From NCBI GenBank assembly GCA_038222915.1, contig JBBRHH010000051.1, positions 1 through 17,672 on the forward strand: a stretch of 17,672 nt of DNA. The letters run 5' to 3'. Positions within the stretch are counted from its first letter, which is position 1; each line of letters starts with the position of its first letter. Origin of the DNA: JBBRHH01 sp038222915. Its GTDB lineage: Bacteria > Planctomycetota > Phycisphaerae > Tepidisphaerales > Tepidisphaeraceae. Below the pieces are notes generated by a model, which was not told the origin of the DNA, ran no database searches, and saw nothing but the letters and a program-made list of their open reading frames with translations. Positions 1 through 7,917 of this stretch are shown piece after piece. The translations under genes were made by a program, and so were the position numbers.

Positions 1-1
1 C

Positions 2-217
2 GACGATGCGATCAAGATTGCGTTGTTGAAGGACCTGGCGACCAATGTGAAGGCGAACGGCAATTTGCTGGACGCGACTCAGGTTGAGGCGCTACGCGGA
101 GCGGTGGACACGGCCAAGAACCTGGATGTGCGGGTTGGCGCGGCCGAGGCGCATGGTGCGTTGAACCTTCCGCCGGAGCATGTGAAGGCGTTGATTCTTC
201 AGACCGCACCGAAATAA
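2..217 (+). CDS. C-terminal end of an unrecognised protein (5' partial)
   Basis: This reading frame is open from the left edge of the window, so the gene starts outside it and only about 71 residues are visible. The visible part is rich in Ala, Leu and Lys and looks all-helical. The stretch RVGAAEAHGALNLPPEHVKA resembles a helical repeat of the HEAT type, but one repeat is too little to assign a family. A TTG at 23 could be read as a start, but the frame continues upstream without a stop and no ribosome binding site precedes it. A strong terminator follows about 30 bases after the stop, so this is the last gene of its transcript. The function is unknown. Confidence 0.6.
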   Translation, partial: DDAIKIALLKDLATNVKANGNLLDATQVEALRGAVDTAKNLDVRVGAAEAHGALNLPPEHVKALILQTAPK

Positions 218-247
218 GTTTGCCGGAATATTCAGTGCATCAATAAG

Positions 248-275
248 ACCCCCGGCCAGTTGGTCGGGGGTTTTT
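248..275 (+). terminator. Rho-independent terminator
   Basis: A ten-pair stem (248-257 with 262-271, one G-T wobble) closes a four-base AGTT loop and runs directly into a T tract (271-275, then CTTTC). It ends the transcript of the partial gene at 1-217 and insulates the MATE gene downstream. Confidence 0.9.
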
Positions 276-323
276 CTTTCGTGCTGAAGACCGGCGATAG
301 ATCCTGCCTACGATGTGAACGAC

Positions 324-1727
324 ATGAGCCAGACCGCGTACGCGAATCCGAAGCTTCTAAAGAACTTGAATGACAACGAATCGACGGGAGATCTGGTGCG
401 CCAGCTCCTGGCGCTTTCGTTGCCGATCATGGTGGAGAACATGCTGCACATGGCGGTCGGGATCACCGACACGTACATGGCGAACACGCTGCCGGAGAAT
501 TCGGCGGCGGCGACGGCGGCGATTGGGACGATCTCGTACTTTATCTGGTTTGTGGGGCTGATTGTGGCGGCGGTGGGGACGGGGGCAACTGCGATTATTG
601 CGCGGGCGAAGGGGGCACGGCATCGTTCGCTGGCGAACAGTGTGTGCGGACAGTCGGTGACCGCGTCAGCGATTCTTGGGTTGCTGTTTGGCATCTTTAT
701 TTACGTGGCGGCGACGCCGCTGGTGAACCTGACCGGGCTGACGGGAACTGCGCCGGCGCTGGCGCATTCGTACCTGCGGATGCTGGCGTTCTCCATGCCC
801 TTTATGACGTTGATGTTTGTGGCAAGCGCTTCGTTGCGCGGTGCGGGGGATACGATTACGCCGGCGATCTGCATGATCGTTGTGGACGTGCTGAACATGT
901 TTTTGACGTATACGCTAACGCGCGGCGCGTTTGGTTTGCCGAAGATGGGATTTACGGGGATCGCCACGGGGACGGTGATTGCTTATACGGCCGGCGGGCT
1001 GCTGATCTTTGGAGTGCTGCTGGCGGGACGTGGCGGGATTCGGTTGCACGTGCATCGGCTCTGGCCGCACTGGGTGACGCTGAAGCGGATTTTTCGGATT
1101 GGGATTCCGAGCGGGTTTGAAGGATTGCTGGTGTGGGTGGCACAGTTTGGCGTGGTTTACATCATCAACCATATGGATGCGACGAATCGGCTGCCGGCGG
1201 CGCATATCAATGCGGTGCGGATTGAGGGGTTGAGCTATATGGCGGGATTTGCGGTGGCGACGGCGGCGGCAACGATGGTGGGACAGTCGCTGGGGATGCG
1301 GAAGCCGGCGCGGGCGACGAAGGCCGCTTATCTGTCGTATGCGCTGGGGGCGTCGATCATGGTTGCGTGCGGGGTCCTATTTATTCTGGCGGGTAAGCCG
1401 CTGGCGCGGATCATGTCGCCGCACGATGCGTATGTTGCCGACATGACGGCGCGGTGTTTATTCATTACTGGATTCATTCAGTTCAGCTTTGCTTCGAGCG
1501 CGGTTTTTGGCGGGGCGCTGCGCGGGGCGGGGGATACGTTTGCGGTGATGGTGATCAATCTAGCGAGCATTCTTTGTCTGCGGCTGGCCGGCGTGCTGGT
1601 CGTTGGCTTATGGCTGCACAAGGGGCTGATCGCGATATGGCTGGTGCTGAGTGCGGAGCTGTTTGTGCGTGGATTGTTGATCTATGTGCGGTTCGTGAAC
1701 GGCAAGTGGCGATTTGCGAAGGTGTAA
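324..1727 (+). CDS. MATE family multidrug efflux transporter
   Basis: Predicted inner-membrane antiporter of the multidrug and toxic compound extrusion family, which exports cationic drugs or metabolites using a Na+ or H+ gradient. The protein is about 467 residues, the usual MATE length, and is nearly all hydrophobic with about 12 membrane segments. The internal duplication of the family is visible in two LRGAGDT motifs, near residues 170 and 398. The N-terminal stretch LSLPIMVENMLHMAVGITDT is typical of the first helix. The ATG at 324 is chosen; a GTG at 315 in the same frame would add three residues, and neither has a clear ribosome binding site. The gene is preceded by a terminator and converges on nuoB with only three bases between the stop codons. 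The substrate cannot be told from sequence, and the NorM and DinF branches are both possible. Confidence 0.9.
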   Translation: MSQTAYANPKLLKNLNDNESTGDLVRQLLALSLPIMVENMLHMAVGITDTYMANTLPENSAAATAAIGTISYFIWFVGLIVAAVGTGATAIIARAKGARHRSLANSVCGQSVTASAILGLLFGIFIYVAATPLVNLTGLTGTAPALAHSYLRMLAFSMPFMTLMFVASASLRGAGDTITPAICMIVVDVLNMFLTYTLTRGAFGLPKMGFTGIATGTVIAYTAGGLLIFGVLLAGRGGIRLHVHRLWPHWVTLKRIFRIGIPSGFEGLLVWVAQFGVVYIINHMDATNRLPAAHINAVRIEGLSYMAGFAVATAAATMVGQSLGMRKPARATKAAYLSYALGASIMVACGVLFILAGKPLARIMSPHDAYVADMTARCLFITGFIQFSFASSAVFGGALRGAGDTFAVMVINLASILCLRLAGVLVVGLWLHKGLIAIWLVLSAELFVRGLLIYVRFVNGKWRFAKV

Positions 1728-1730
1728 GCG

Positions 1731-2270
1731 TCAGGTGGCGACGGCGATGCCGGCGGGAAGATCGACGCGGATTGGTTTGGCGGCTTTTGGAAGGCCGACG
1801 GTTTGGCGGGAGATTTTGTCCTGTAGGCGCATGATGCCTTCCATGAGCGCTTCGGGCCGGGGCGGGCAGCCGGGGACGTAGACGTCAACGGGGACGACGA
1901 GATCGACGCCTTTTACGACGTTGTAGCCGTACTTGAAGTAGGGGCCGCCGCCGACGGTGCAGGCACCCATGGCGATGACGTATTTGGGGTCAGGCATCTG
2001 GTGGTAGAGGCGTTTGACGCGGCTGGCCATTTTGTAGTTTACGGTGCCGGCGACGATCATCAGGTCGGCCTGGCGGGGAGTTGCGCGAAATGCGCCTGCG
2101 CCGAAGCGGTCGAGATCGAAGCGGGACGCGCCGATGGCCATCATTTCGATGGCGTAGCAGGCGAGGCCGAACGTCATGGGCCAGAGGGAGTTTTTGCGGG
2201 CCCAGTTGATTGCGAAATCAACGCTGGTGACGATGAGGCCTTCTTCGAAACGATTTTCGATCCAGGACAT
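1731..2270 (-). CDS. nuoB: NADH-quinone oxidoreductase subunit B-like protein with one N2 cysteine replaced
   Basis: Homologue of NuoB/PSST, the complex I subunit that holds the terminal cluster N2 and hands electrons to quinone. Its 179 residues cover the whole family core: WPMTFGLAC near residue 30, DRFGAGAFRATPRQADLMIV at 54-73, the third cysteine in GACT (Cys104) and the fourth in VPGCPPRPEA (Cys135). The family has two adjacent cysteines after GLA; here the sequence reads GLACYAIEMM, so Cys38 is kept and the second is Tyr39 (codon TAC). The Y39-to-C104 spacing of 65 equals the E. coli C64-to-C129 spacing, so the alignment is firm. No other nuo gene is adjacent. A TACAAT -10-like box lies at 2308-2313 with no convincing -35, so read-through from the efflux operon, 80 bases upstream, is possible. 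It could be a degenerate paralogue or part of a scattered complex I. Confidence 0.9.
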   Translation of the reverse strand: MSWIENRFEEGLIVTSVDFAINWARKNSLWPMTFGLACYAIEMMAIGASRFDLDRFGAGAFRATPRQADLMIVAGTVNYKMASRVKRLYHQMPDPKYVIAMGACTVGGGPYFKYGYNVVKGVDLVVPVDVYVPGCPPRPEALMEGIMRLQDKISRQTVGLPKAAKPIRVDLPAGIAVAT

Positions 2271-2350
2271 TTACGGCAGCCTTTCAGGTCAATCTGAGTA
2301 GGCAATTATTGTAGTGGAAAATCGAGGACTCAAGCGAGCAGGGGTGGGGA

Positions 2351-3799
2351 TTACTTTACGGTCGACATTGTGGTCGGTTGCAGGATCGCGGCATCGTCCC
2401 AACCGCCGCCAAGGGCTTTGTAGAGGGAGACGAGGTTGGTGGCCACGGCGCGCTCGCTTTGCACGAGCGCATCCTGCGATCCGAGGAGTGACCGCTGGGC
2501 GTCGAGGACGTTGAGGAAGTTGGTAAAGCCGTTTTTGAAAAGGCCTGTGGCGAGATCGACGGCTTTGCGATTCAGGGTAACGGAAGTGATCAGCGTTTCA
2601 CGGTGGAGTTGTTCCTTCGAATAGGCGATGAGCGCGCTCTCCACATCGTGCAGGGCCGTCAACACAGCGTTTTCGTACAGGATAGCGGCCTGTTCCTGCG
2701 CCGCGTTCTGAATTTCGATTTGGGAACGAATTCGGCCGGCGTCGAAGATCGGCCAGCTTACGCTCGGGCCGAACGACCAGAATCGATCATTCCAACTGCT
2801 CAAGCTGGCGGATTTGGAGCCTTCCAGGCCAAGTGATCCGGTCAGTGAGAATTTTGGAAATAGATCGGCGGTCGCGACGCCGATTCGGGCCGTGGCGGCG
2901 TGCAACTGCGCTTCGGCGCGTCGAATATCAGGCCGGCGGCGCAGGAGGTCGGAGGGCAAGCCGACGGGAATGCTGGGCGGGCTGGCCGGGATCGGTGTGG
3001 CGGTCGCGAGTTGGTCGGCCAATGCCGCGGGTTGCTGACCGAGTAGCAGGCTTAGCGTGTAAATCGTTTGCTGGGACAGACTTTCCAGCGCCGGAATCTG
3101 CGCGGCCGTTGTGGCGACCTGCGCATCGGCCTGGATTGCATCCAGCGGTGCGCCCGGTCCTGCCTTGATGCGGTCGTGCGTCACACTCGCACTATGGGTT
3201 TGCAGGTCAAGATTCTGTTTTGCGATGGCGATCTGCCGTTGATAGCTGCGCAATTGGATGTAGTTGGTCGCGACTTCGGACAGGAGCGTCACTTGGACGT
3301 CGCGGCGGTCTTCGATGGCGGCCTGCACGTCGGCGGTTGTGGCTTCGACATCACGGCGGATGCCGCCGAAGACGTCCAATTCCCAGGCGGCGTCGAAGCC
3401 TGCGCGAAAGAGATCGCGGCCATTGCTTATGGCGGCGGAGCCGGTGCGGCTGTAAGAGCCGCTGACATCGACGCGTGGAAAGAGGCCGGGCGTTACGGTT
3501 CCGGTGACGGCGCGGGCCTGGCGGATTCGGGACGTGGCGAGCCGCAAATCCAGGTTGGATTGCATGGCGCGATAAATGAGCGTGTTGAGTGTTGGATCGT
3601 TGAAGCCACGCCACCAATCGACGACCTGCACAGGTGACATGTTGGCGACACTGGGCTGAGTGGATGCGGCACCGCCTACACCGAGCCAGCCGGCGGGCAT
3701 GTTGGGATCGGGCTCTTTGAAATCGGGGCCGACGGCGCAGCCTCCGATGAGCAGCGCGAGGATGGACACTACGCCAGGGAGTGTTGATATTGTTTTCAT
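2351..3799 (-). CDS. Outer-membrane efflux lipoprotein, OprM/NodT family (TolC-like)
   Basis: Outer-membrane channel of a tripartite efflux pump. The 482-residue protein begins with a lipoprotein signal, MKTISTLPGVVSILALLIGGC, with the lipid-bearing cysteine at residue 21. The mature start, CAVGPDF, is the usual opening of this family. The DWWRGFNDPTLNTLI stretch and the repeated channel-forming halves follow, and the second half has the hallmark PSDLLRRRPDIRRAEAQLHA and RIGVATADLFP. The start is placed at 3799, so that the signal is first; an in-frame ATG at 3817 would add six residues and overlap the permease stop by eight bases (ATGAATGA). Either way translation is probably coupled to the permease. 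It is the last gene of the efflux operon. No terminator is seen before nuoB. Confidence 0.92.
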   Translation of the reverse strand: MKTISTLPGVVSILALLIGGCAVGPDFKEPDPNMPAGWLGVGGAASTQPSVANMSPVQVVDWWRGFNDPTLNTLIYRAMQSNLDLRLATSRIRQARAVTGTVTPGLFPRVDVSGSYSRTGSAAISNGRDLFRAGFDAAWELDVFGGIRRDVEATTADVQAAIEDRRDVQVTLLSEVATNYIQLRSYQRQIAIAKQNLDLQTHSASVTHDRIKAGPGAPLDAIQADAQVATTAAQIPALESLSQQTIYTLSLLLGQQPAALADQLATATPIPASPPSIPVGLPSDLLRRRPDIRRAEAQLHAATARIGVATADLFPKFSLTGSLGLEGSKSASLSSWNDRFWSFGPSVSWPIFDAGRIRSQIEIQNAAQEQAAILYENAVLTALHDVESALIAYSKEQLHRETLITSVTLNRKAVDLATGLFKNGFTNFLNVLDAQRSLLGSQDALVQSERAVATNLVSLYKALGGGWDDAAILQPTTMSTVK

Positions 3800-3809
3800 G
3801 GCCCGTTGT

Positions 3810-5171
3810 TCATTCATAGCGGAGTGCCTCAATGGGATCCAGGCGGGACGCTTTCCAGGCTGGATAGAAGCCGAATACGATGCCGACGCTGGCGGAGACG
3901 ATGACGGAGATGACGATGGCCGGGATGGACGCCTGGGTCGGCCAGTTGGCGAAGTATCGCACAAGCGCTGAAGCGCCGCGGCCGAGGCAGATGCCGATGA
4001 TGCCGCCGGAAAGGCAGAGGAGAACGGCTTCGACGAGGAACTGGCGGAGGATGTCGCGTGAGCGTGCGCCGACGGCCATACGCAGACCGATCTCGCGGGT
4101 GCGCTCGGTGACGGAGACGAGCATGATGTTCATGATTCCGACGCCGCCGACGACCAGGGAGATCGCGGCGACGATGAGGAGGAGGCGGCCGAAAAGTGTC
4201 TGAACGCTGGTGAGCGTGTTCATCAGCTCGGTCATGTCGCGGATGGTGAAATCCTCGGGCTGCTCGGGGTGGATGCGATGGCGTTCGCGGAGGAGGTCGG
4301 TCATTTCATTGATTGCCGGGGTGATGTCCTCCGCGGAAACGGCGGCGGTGAGGATTTGACTGACCGTGACGAAGCGAATGGGGGCGGGCATATCGGCGGC
4401 CTGCATTTGCGAGGGTGAGGGGTAGAGTTGCAGAGTTGAGGTCGGATAGGGGTTGCTCAGGGAGTTGATGCCGCCGCCGCCTCCTCCTCCGCCTGAAGAT
4501 GAACTGCTTGAACTCCCTGAGACGCGGAATTTAACTGTCGTCCAGGGGGCGATGATCACGTCGTCCTGATCCGAGCCAAACGTGCTGGCTCCCTTGCGTG
4601 AAAGGATGCCGACGATGCGCAGATTCACGCTGCCGAGGCGCAGCTCCTTGCCGAGAGGATCTTCGTTGCCGAACAGCTCCTGCTGGATCGTGTGGCCGAT
4701 GATGCAGACTTTGGCGAGGCTGCGCACGTCCTGGTCGGTGAAACAGGCGCCTTCATCGAGCGGCCAGTCGCGGACGTCGAGGTACATGGGCGTGGTGCCG
4801 GTGATGGTTTGAGGGTTGTAATTTTTGCCGGCGTAGATTGCCTGTGCGCTTGCGCCAACGACGGGGGCGGCGGCGCGAATCATTGGGCAGTCGCGGAGGA
4901 TGGCGTCGGCGTCTTGCGGGGTAAGAGCCATATTGCTGCCAGCGCCGTAGTTGAAGCCGCCGGTCGCGGCCGAGCCAGGCCGGACCATGAGGTTGTTGGC
5001 GCCGAGGCTGGCAATGGCGCGGGAGTTCATCGTTGAGACGCCGTTCCCGATCTCCATCATCGCGATGACGGCGGCGATACCGATGATGATGCCGAGGGTT
5101 GTGAGAACCGAGCGCATCACGTTTCGCCGCAATGCGTGGAGAGCCGTTCGAAATACTTTGTAAATTCGCAT
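3810..5171 (-). CDS. MacB-type ABC transporter permease
   Basis: Membrane subunit of a MacB-like tripartite pump, in the type VII ABC (mechanotransmission) group. The 453 residues show one N-terminal membrane helix (about 20-42, LTTLGIIIGIAAVIAMM), a large periplasmic core domain to about residue 320, and three C-terminal helices of the FtsX domain (about 330-445). The coupling segment VTERTREIGLRMAVGARSRD after the second helix is diagnostic. Unlike E. coli MacB, the ATPase is a separate gene just upstream, with eight bases between them; an AGGAA ribosome binding site precedes the ATG. Residues 220-234 are a run of seven Ser and eight Gly inside the periplasmic domain, probably a flexible loop. 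The substrate is unknown: macrolide, peptide, siderophore and lipid have all been reported for the family. Confidence 0.93.
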   Translation of the reverse strand: MRIYKVFRTALHALRRNVMRSVLTTLGIIIGIAAVIAMMEIGNGVSTMNSRAIASLGANNLMVRPGSAATGGFNYGAGSNMALTPQDADAILRDCPMIRAAAPVVGASAQAIYAGKNYNPQTITGTTPMYLDVRDWPLDEGACFTDQDVRSLAKVCIIGHTIQQELFGNEDPLGKELRLGSVNLRIVGILSRKGASTFGSDQDDVIIAPWTTVKFRVSGSSSSSSSGGGGGGGGINSLSNPYPTSTLQLYPSPSQMQAADMPAPIRFVTVSQILTAAVSAEDITPAINEMTDLLRERHRIHPEQPEDFTIRDMTELMNTLTSVQTLFGRLLLIVAAISLVVGGVGIMNIMLVSVTERTREIGLRMAVGARSRDILRQFLVEAVLLCLSGGIIGICLGRGASALVRYFANWPTQASIPAIVISVIVSASVGIVFGFYPAWKASRLDPIEALRYE

Positions 5172-5179
5172 GGGGATTC

Positions 5180-5923
5180 CTATACGCCGACCATTTCGTT
5201 GGTATAGGCGCCGGCTTCGATGAGGCCGTCGCGGATTCGAATGGTGCGTTTGGCGTGGTGGGCCACGTTGGCGTCATGGGTGACGAGGATGATGGTGATG
5301 CCTTCTTCTTCGTTGAGCTTCTGGAACATCCGCAAGATCTCTTCGCTGGTGCGCGAGTCGAGGTTGCCGGTGGGCTCATCGGCGAAGAGGAGGGGCGGAT
5401 AATTGACGAGGGAGCGTGCGATGGCGACGCGCTGCTGCTGACCGCCCGAGAGCTGGGAGGGTTCGTGATGAAGGCGATCGCCGAGTCCGACGCGGACGAG
5501 CAGTTCGGTGGCGCGCTGGCGTGCTTCGCGGTCGGTGAGGCCTTGGGCGGTGTAGGCGAGGGGCATCATGACGTTGTCGAGGGCGCTGGTGCGCGGGAGC
5601 AGGTTGAAGCTTTGGAAGACGAAGCCGATTTTGCGATTGCGGATCATGGCGCGGTCGTCGGCGGAGAGGGCGGTGATTTCGTCGCCGTCGAGCCAGTATT
5701 CGCCGGAGGTTGCGCGATCGAGGCCGCCGAGAATGTTCATGAGGGTGGACTTGCCGGAGCCCGAGGCGCCCATGAGGGCGACGAGCTCGCCGCGATCGAC
5801 GCGGAGGGAGACACCCTTGAGAACAGGGACGTCAACTTCGCCGAGGAAGTAGGTTTTGCAGAGGTTGTGTAGCCGAATGAGCTCGACGCCACTCTTTTCA
5901 GCGGGAAGTGGTGGAGGATTCAT
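5180..5923 (-). CDS. MacB/LolD-type ABC transporter ATPase
   Basis: Cytoplasmic ATPase of the efflux pump, with 247 residues. All nucleotide-binding motifs are intact: Walker A GASGSGKST at 52-60, Q-loop Gln104, signature LSGGQ at 158-162, Walker B LLFADE at 178-183 with catalytic Glu183, D-loop near 187-189 and switch His216 in VTHD. The pattern matches the LolD/MacB subfamily, which pairs with FtsX-like permeases such as the next gene. The ATG at 5923 overlaps the stop of the membrane fusion gene in an ATGA, so the two are very likely translationally coupled. The N-terminal MNPPPLPAEKSG lead is slightly longer than usual and precedes the first strand. Confidence 0.95.
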   Translation of the reverse strand: MNPPPLPAEKSGVELIRLHNLCKTYFLGEVDVPVLKGVSLRVDRGELVALMGASGSGKSTLMNILGGLDRATSGEYWLDGDEITALSADDRAMIRNRKIGFVFQSFNLLPRTSALDNVMMPLAYTAQGLTDREARQRATELLVRVGLGDRLHHEPSQLSGGQQQRVAIARSLVNYPPLLFADEPTGNLDSRTSEEILRMFQKLNEEEGITIILVTHDANVAHHAKRTIRIRDGLIEAGAYTNEMVGV

Positions 5924-7341
5924 CGGCCACCGCCGCCGCTGCGCGACTGCGATCCGGACTTTTGTTGCTGACGTCCGGGGAACTGCGGGGCGAACGGGTT
6001 TTTGGCTTCGCCGTCACCGTTCTGGGATCGGATTTCGCCGATGATGGGCTGCATTCCTTCTTTCAAATCGTCGCTGCGCACTTCGGTGTTGAGGCCGTCG
6101 GTGATTCCTACCTGCACACGAATGGGCTTGACGAACTTGCCGTCCTGAACCCAGAGGGTGCCCTGACTGAATCGGGCGGGCTTTGTTGCGGAGCGGGTGG
6201 TGGATCGGGTGCTTGGGCGTTTCATGGACGAGCCATCGCCGGTGGGTCTGTTCTGGTGATGATCGGGCTGGGAAGCGTTGAAGGCATCGCGCGCCTCCGG
6301 GGAGACTTGGTCGATCTGCGGATACCAGCGCAAAGCGGCATTGGGGACGAGCAGGACATTGTTCTTTTGTGCAACCTGGAACTGGACGTTGGCGGTGAGG
6401 TAGGGGACCAGGCGGGCGCTCGAATTATCGGTAGTGACTTCGACTGTGAACGTGACCACGTTCTGGGTCATTTGTGCGTTGGGTCGGACCTTACGTACTT
6501 GGCCGGTGAAGCTTTCGCCGGCGAGGGCATCGCAGGTGAAGGTGACGGGTTGGCCGGGGTAGACGTTGGCGACGTCGGCTTCGTTGACGGAGGCCCAGAC
6601 TTGCATGCTCTTGAGGTCTTTGGCGATGAGGAACATGCTGGATGCGGTCTGGTTGGAGACGATGGTCTGGCCGATGTTGACGCGACGATCGATGATGATG
6701 CCTTTGACTGGCGACTTGATGGTGCAGTAGTCGAAGTTGCGTTGTGCTTCGAGCAGTACCGCGTCGGCCTGGGGAACGGCCTGCTGGGCCTGTACCAGGG
6801 CGGCATCGCCGACGCCGACGTTGGCCCTGGCGGTTTCGTAGTTGGCTTCGTACATGTCGTAATCATTTTGCGACAGGGCTTCAGAGGGTCCGACTTTCTG
6901 GGCCCGATCCCAGTCGCGTTGCGACTGATTCAATTTGGCTTTCATCTGATTTAGGTCGGCGGCGGCTTTCTGCACGCCGGCCTTGGCGGTTTCGAGCTGG
7001 GCTTTGGCCTGCAGGACGTGCGACTGGTAGACGGTGTCGTCGATGTGGGCGAGCAACTGACCGGCTTCAACTTCACTGCGGTAGTCGAGGAGAAAGCCGT
7101 CGGCTTCGTCGGTGCCAAACTTATCGATGATGCCGGTGACCTGCGCGCCGACGTCGACGACTTCCTCCGGTTCCAGGGTTCCGGTGGCGGTGATAACCGA
7201 TTGAATGTCGCCGCGTTTGATGTCTACGGTACGGAATGCGCCGGTGGATGCACCGTTGTGGAGCAATTGCCAGCCTCCGACGGCTGCGATTAATACCAGG
7301 ACGACAGCACCGATGACGATTGTCTTAAAGCCAAACTTCAT
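5920..7341 (-). CDS. MacA-like periplasmic membrane fusion protein (HlyD/RND adaptor family)
   Basis: Adaptor that links the inner-membrane MacB-type complex to the outer-membrane channel. The 473 residues contain one N-terminal membrane anchor (about 7-27, TIVIGAVVLVLIAAVGGW). A barrel/lipoyl half follows with TATGTLEPEEVVDVGAQVTG near residue 50. A coiled-coil hairpin, rich in Ala, Gln, Lys and Glu, spans about 110-200. The second lipoyl half has KSPVKGIIIDRRVNIGQTIV near residue 205. The C-terminal barrel holds two oddities: a basic Ser/Thr/Arg linker at residues 360-391 and a Gly/Ser/Arg tail. The gene is 42 bases downstream of marR and overlaps the ATPase start by four bases. The long hairpin and the neighbours favour MacA over an RND adaptor. 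Confidence 0.93.
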   Translation of the reverse strand: MKFGFKTIVIGAVVLVLIAAVGGWQLLHNGASTGAFRTVDIKRGDIQSVITATGTLEPEEVVDVGAQVTGIIDKFGTDEADGFLLDYRSEVEAGQLLAHIDDTVYQSHVLQAKAQLETAKAGVQKAAADLNQMKAKLNQSQRDWDRAQKVGPSEALSQNDYDMYEANYETARANVGVGDAALVQAQQAVPQADAVLLEAQRNFDYCTIKSPVKGIIIDRRVNIGQTIVSNQTASSMFLIAKDLKSMQVWASVNEADVANVYPGQPVTFTCDALAGESFTGQVRKVRPNAQMTQNVVTFTVEVTTDNSSARLVPYLTANVQFQVAQKNNVLLVPNAALRWYPQIDQVSPEARDAFNASQPDHHQNRPTGDGSSMKRPSTRSTTRSATKPARFSQGTLWVQDGKFVKPIRVQVGITDGLNTEVRSDDLKEGMQPIIGEIRSQNGDGEAKNPFAPQFPGRQQQKSGSQSRSGGGGR

Positions 7342-7383
7342 AATGGTTCCGAAATGCTAGAAACTTTCCTCGTACCGCAATAC

Positions 7384-7893
7384 TTACTCCGCTGCCGCCA
7401 TCCATCCGGTGTCGATCAACTGCTGCAGGTGGTCGTCGAACCGGCCCAGCACGCAGTGGAGCGTCGCCTGCTCGTCCGCACTCAGTCCGTTGAGAATTCC
7501 GTCGATCTGCCCGGCGTGCACTTTTAATACACGCGTAACCAGCTCGCGTCCCTTTGGGGTCAAACTGACCAGACGGGCGCGCGTATCGCTCGCAACCTTG
7601 GTGCGGTTGACCAGCTTCATGCGAACCAGGCGGTCGACCATTCCGGTGACACTGGGCGGGCGGATCACCAGTTGCTCGCTCAGGTCGGTGAGCCGCAGGC
7701 CGGGCTGGCCGGTTTCTTCGACACGGTTCAGCGTTCGCAGAACACCCCATTGAGATCCGCTGATTCCAAAGCGGGCAAAGTGAGGCTGCATCAGGCGTTC
7801 GAGAAGTCCAACCGTTTTCACCAGCGACCGAAACGCGTTTTCGGGCTGTTGCTGCAGAATGGTCATCAGGGGCTGGGCGGAATGGTTGTTCAC
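7384..7893 (-). CDS. MarR family transcriptional regulator of the efflux operon
   Basis: Winged-helix dimeric regulator of 169 residues. The DNA-binding core runs from about 50 to 120: ISGSQWGVLRTL, then LRLTDLSEQLVIRPPSVTGM as the helix-turn-helix, and the wing SDTRARLVSLTPKG, which carries the family's D-R-R/L-T pattern. The start is a GTG at 7893, supported by an AGGAAG ribosome binding site ten bases upstream; the next ATG, ten codons in, has none. It is the first gene of the operon with the MacAB-OprM type pump. In this family such an arrangement usually means ligand-relieved repression of its own operon. A 20-base palindrome sits directly upstream of the start codon. The inducing ligand is unknown. 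Confidence 0.92.
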   Translation of the reverse strand: MNNHSAQPLMTILQQQPENAFRSLVKTVGLLERLMQPHFARFGISGSQWGVLRTLNRVEETGQPGLRLTDLSEQLVIRPPSVTGMVDRLVRMKLVNRTKVASDTRARLVSLTPKGRELVTRVLKVHAGQIDGILNGLSADEQATLHCVLGRFDDHLQQLIDTGWMAAAE

Positions 7894-7917
7894 AGTTAAT
7901 TAGCTTCCTAACTATAC
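7894..7917 (-). promoter_or_regulatory. Candidate MarR operator and -10 region of the efflux operon
   Basis: An imperfect 20-base palindrome, AGTTA-N3-AGCT-N3-TAACT (7894-7913), lies immediately upstream of the marR GTG and contains its ribosome binding site. On the minus strand a TATAGT box at 7917-7912 overlaps its outer edge and could be the -10; no good -35 was found. Position and symmetry fit autorepression, but binding by this MarR is inferred. Confidence 0.4.

Noticed and set aside
324..1727. Reading the MATE gene as a polysaccharide flippase or sodium symporter
   Set aside because: The duplicated LRGAGDT motifs and N-terminal PIMVENM pattern are specific to MATE proteins.
3800..3964. 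N-terminal extension of the outer-membrane lipoprotein frame into the permease gene
   Set aside because: It overlaps conserved permease codons and would place the lipoprotein signal about 75 residues inside the protein.
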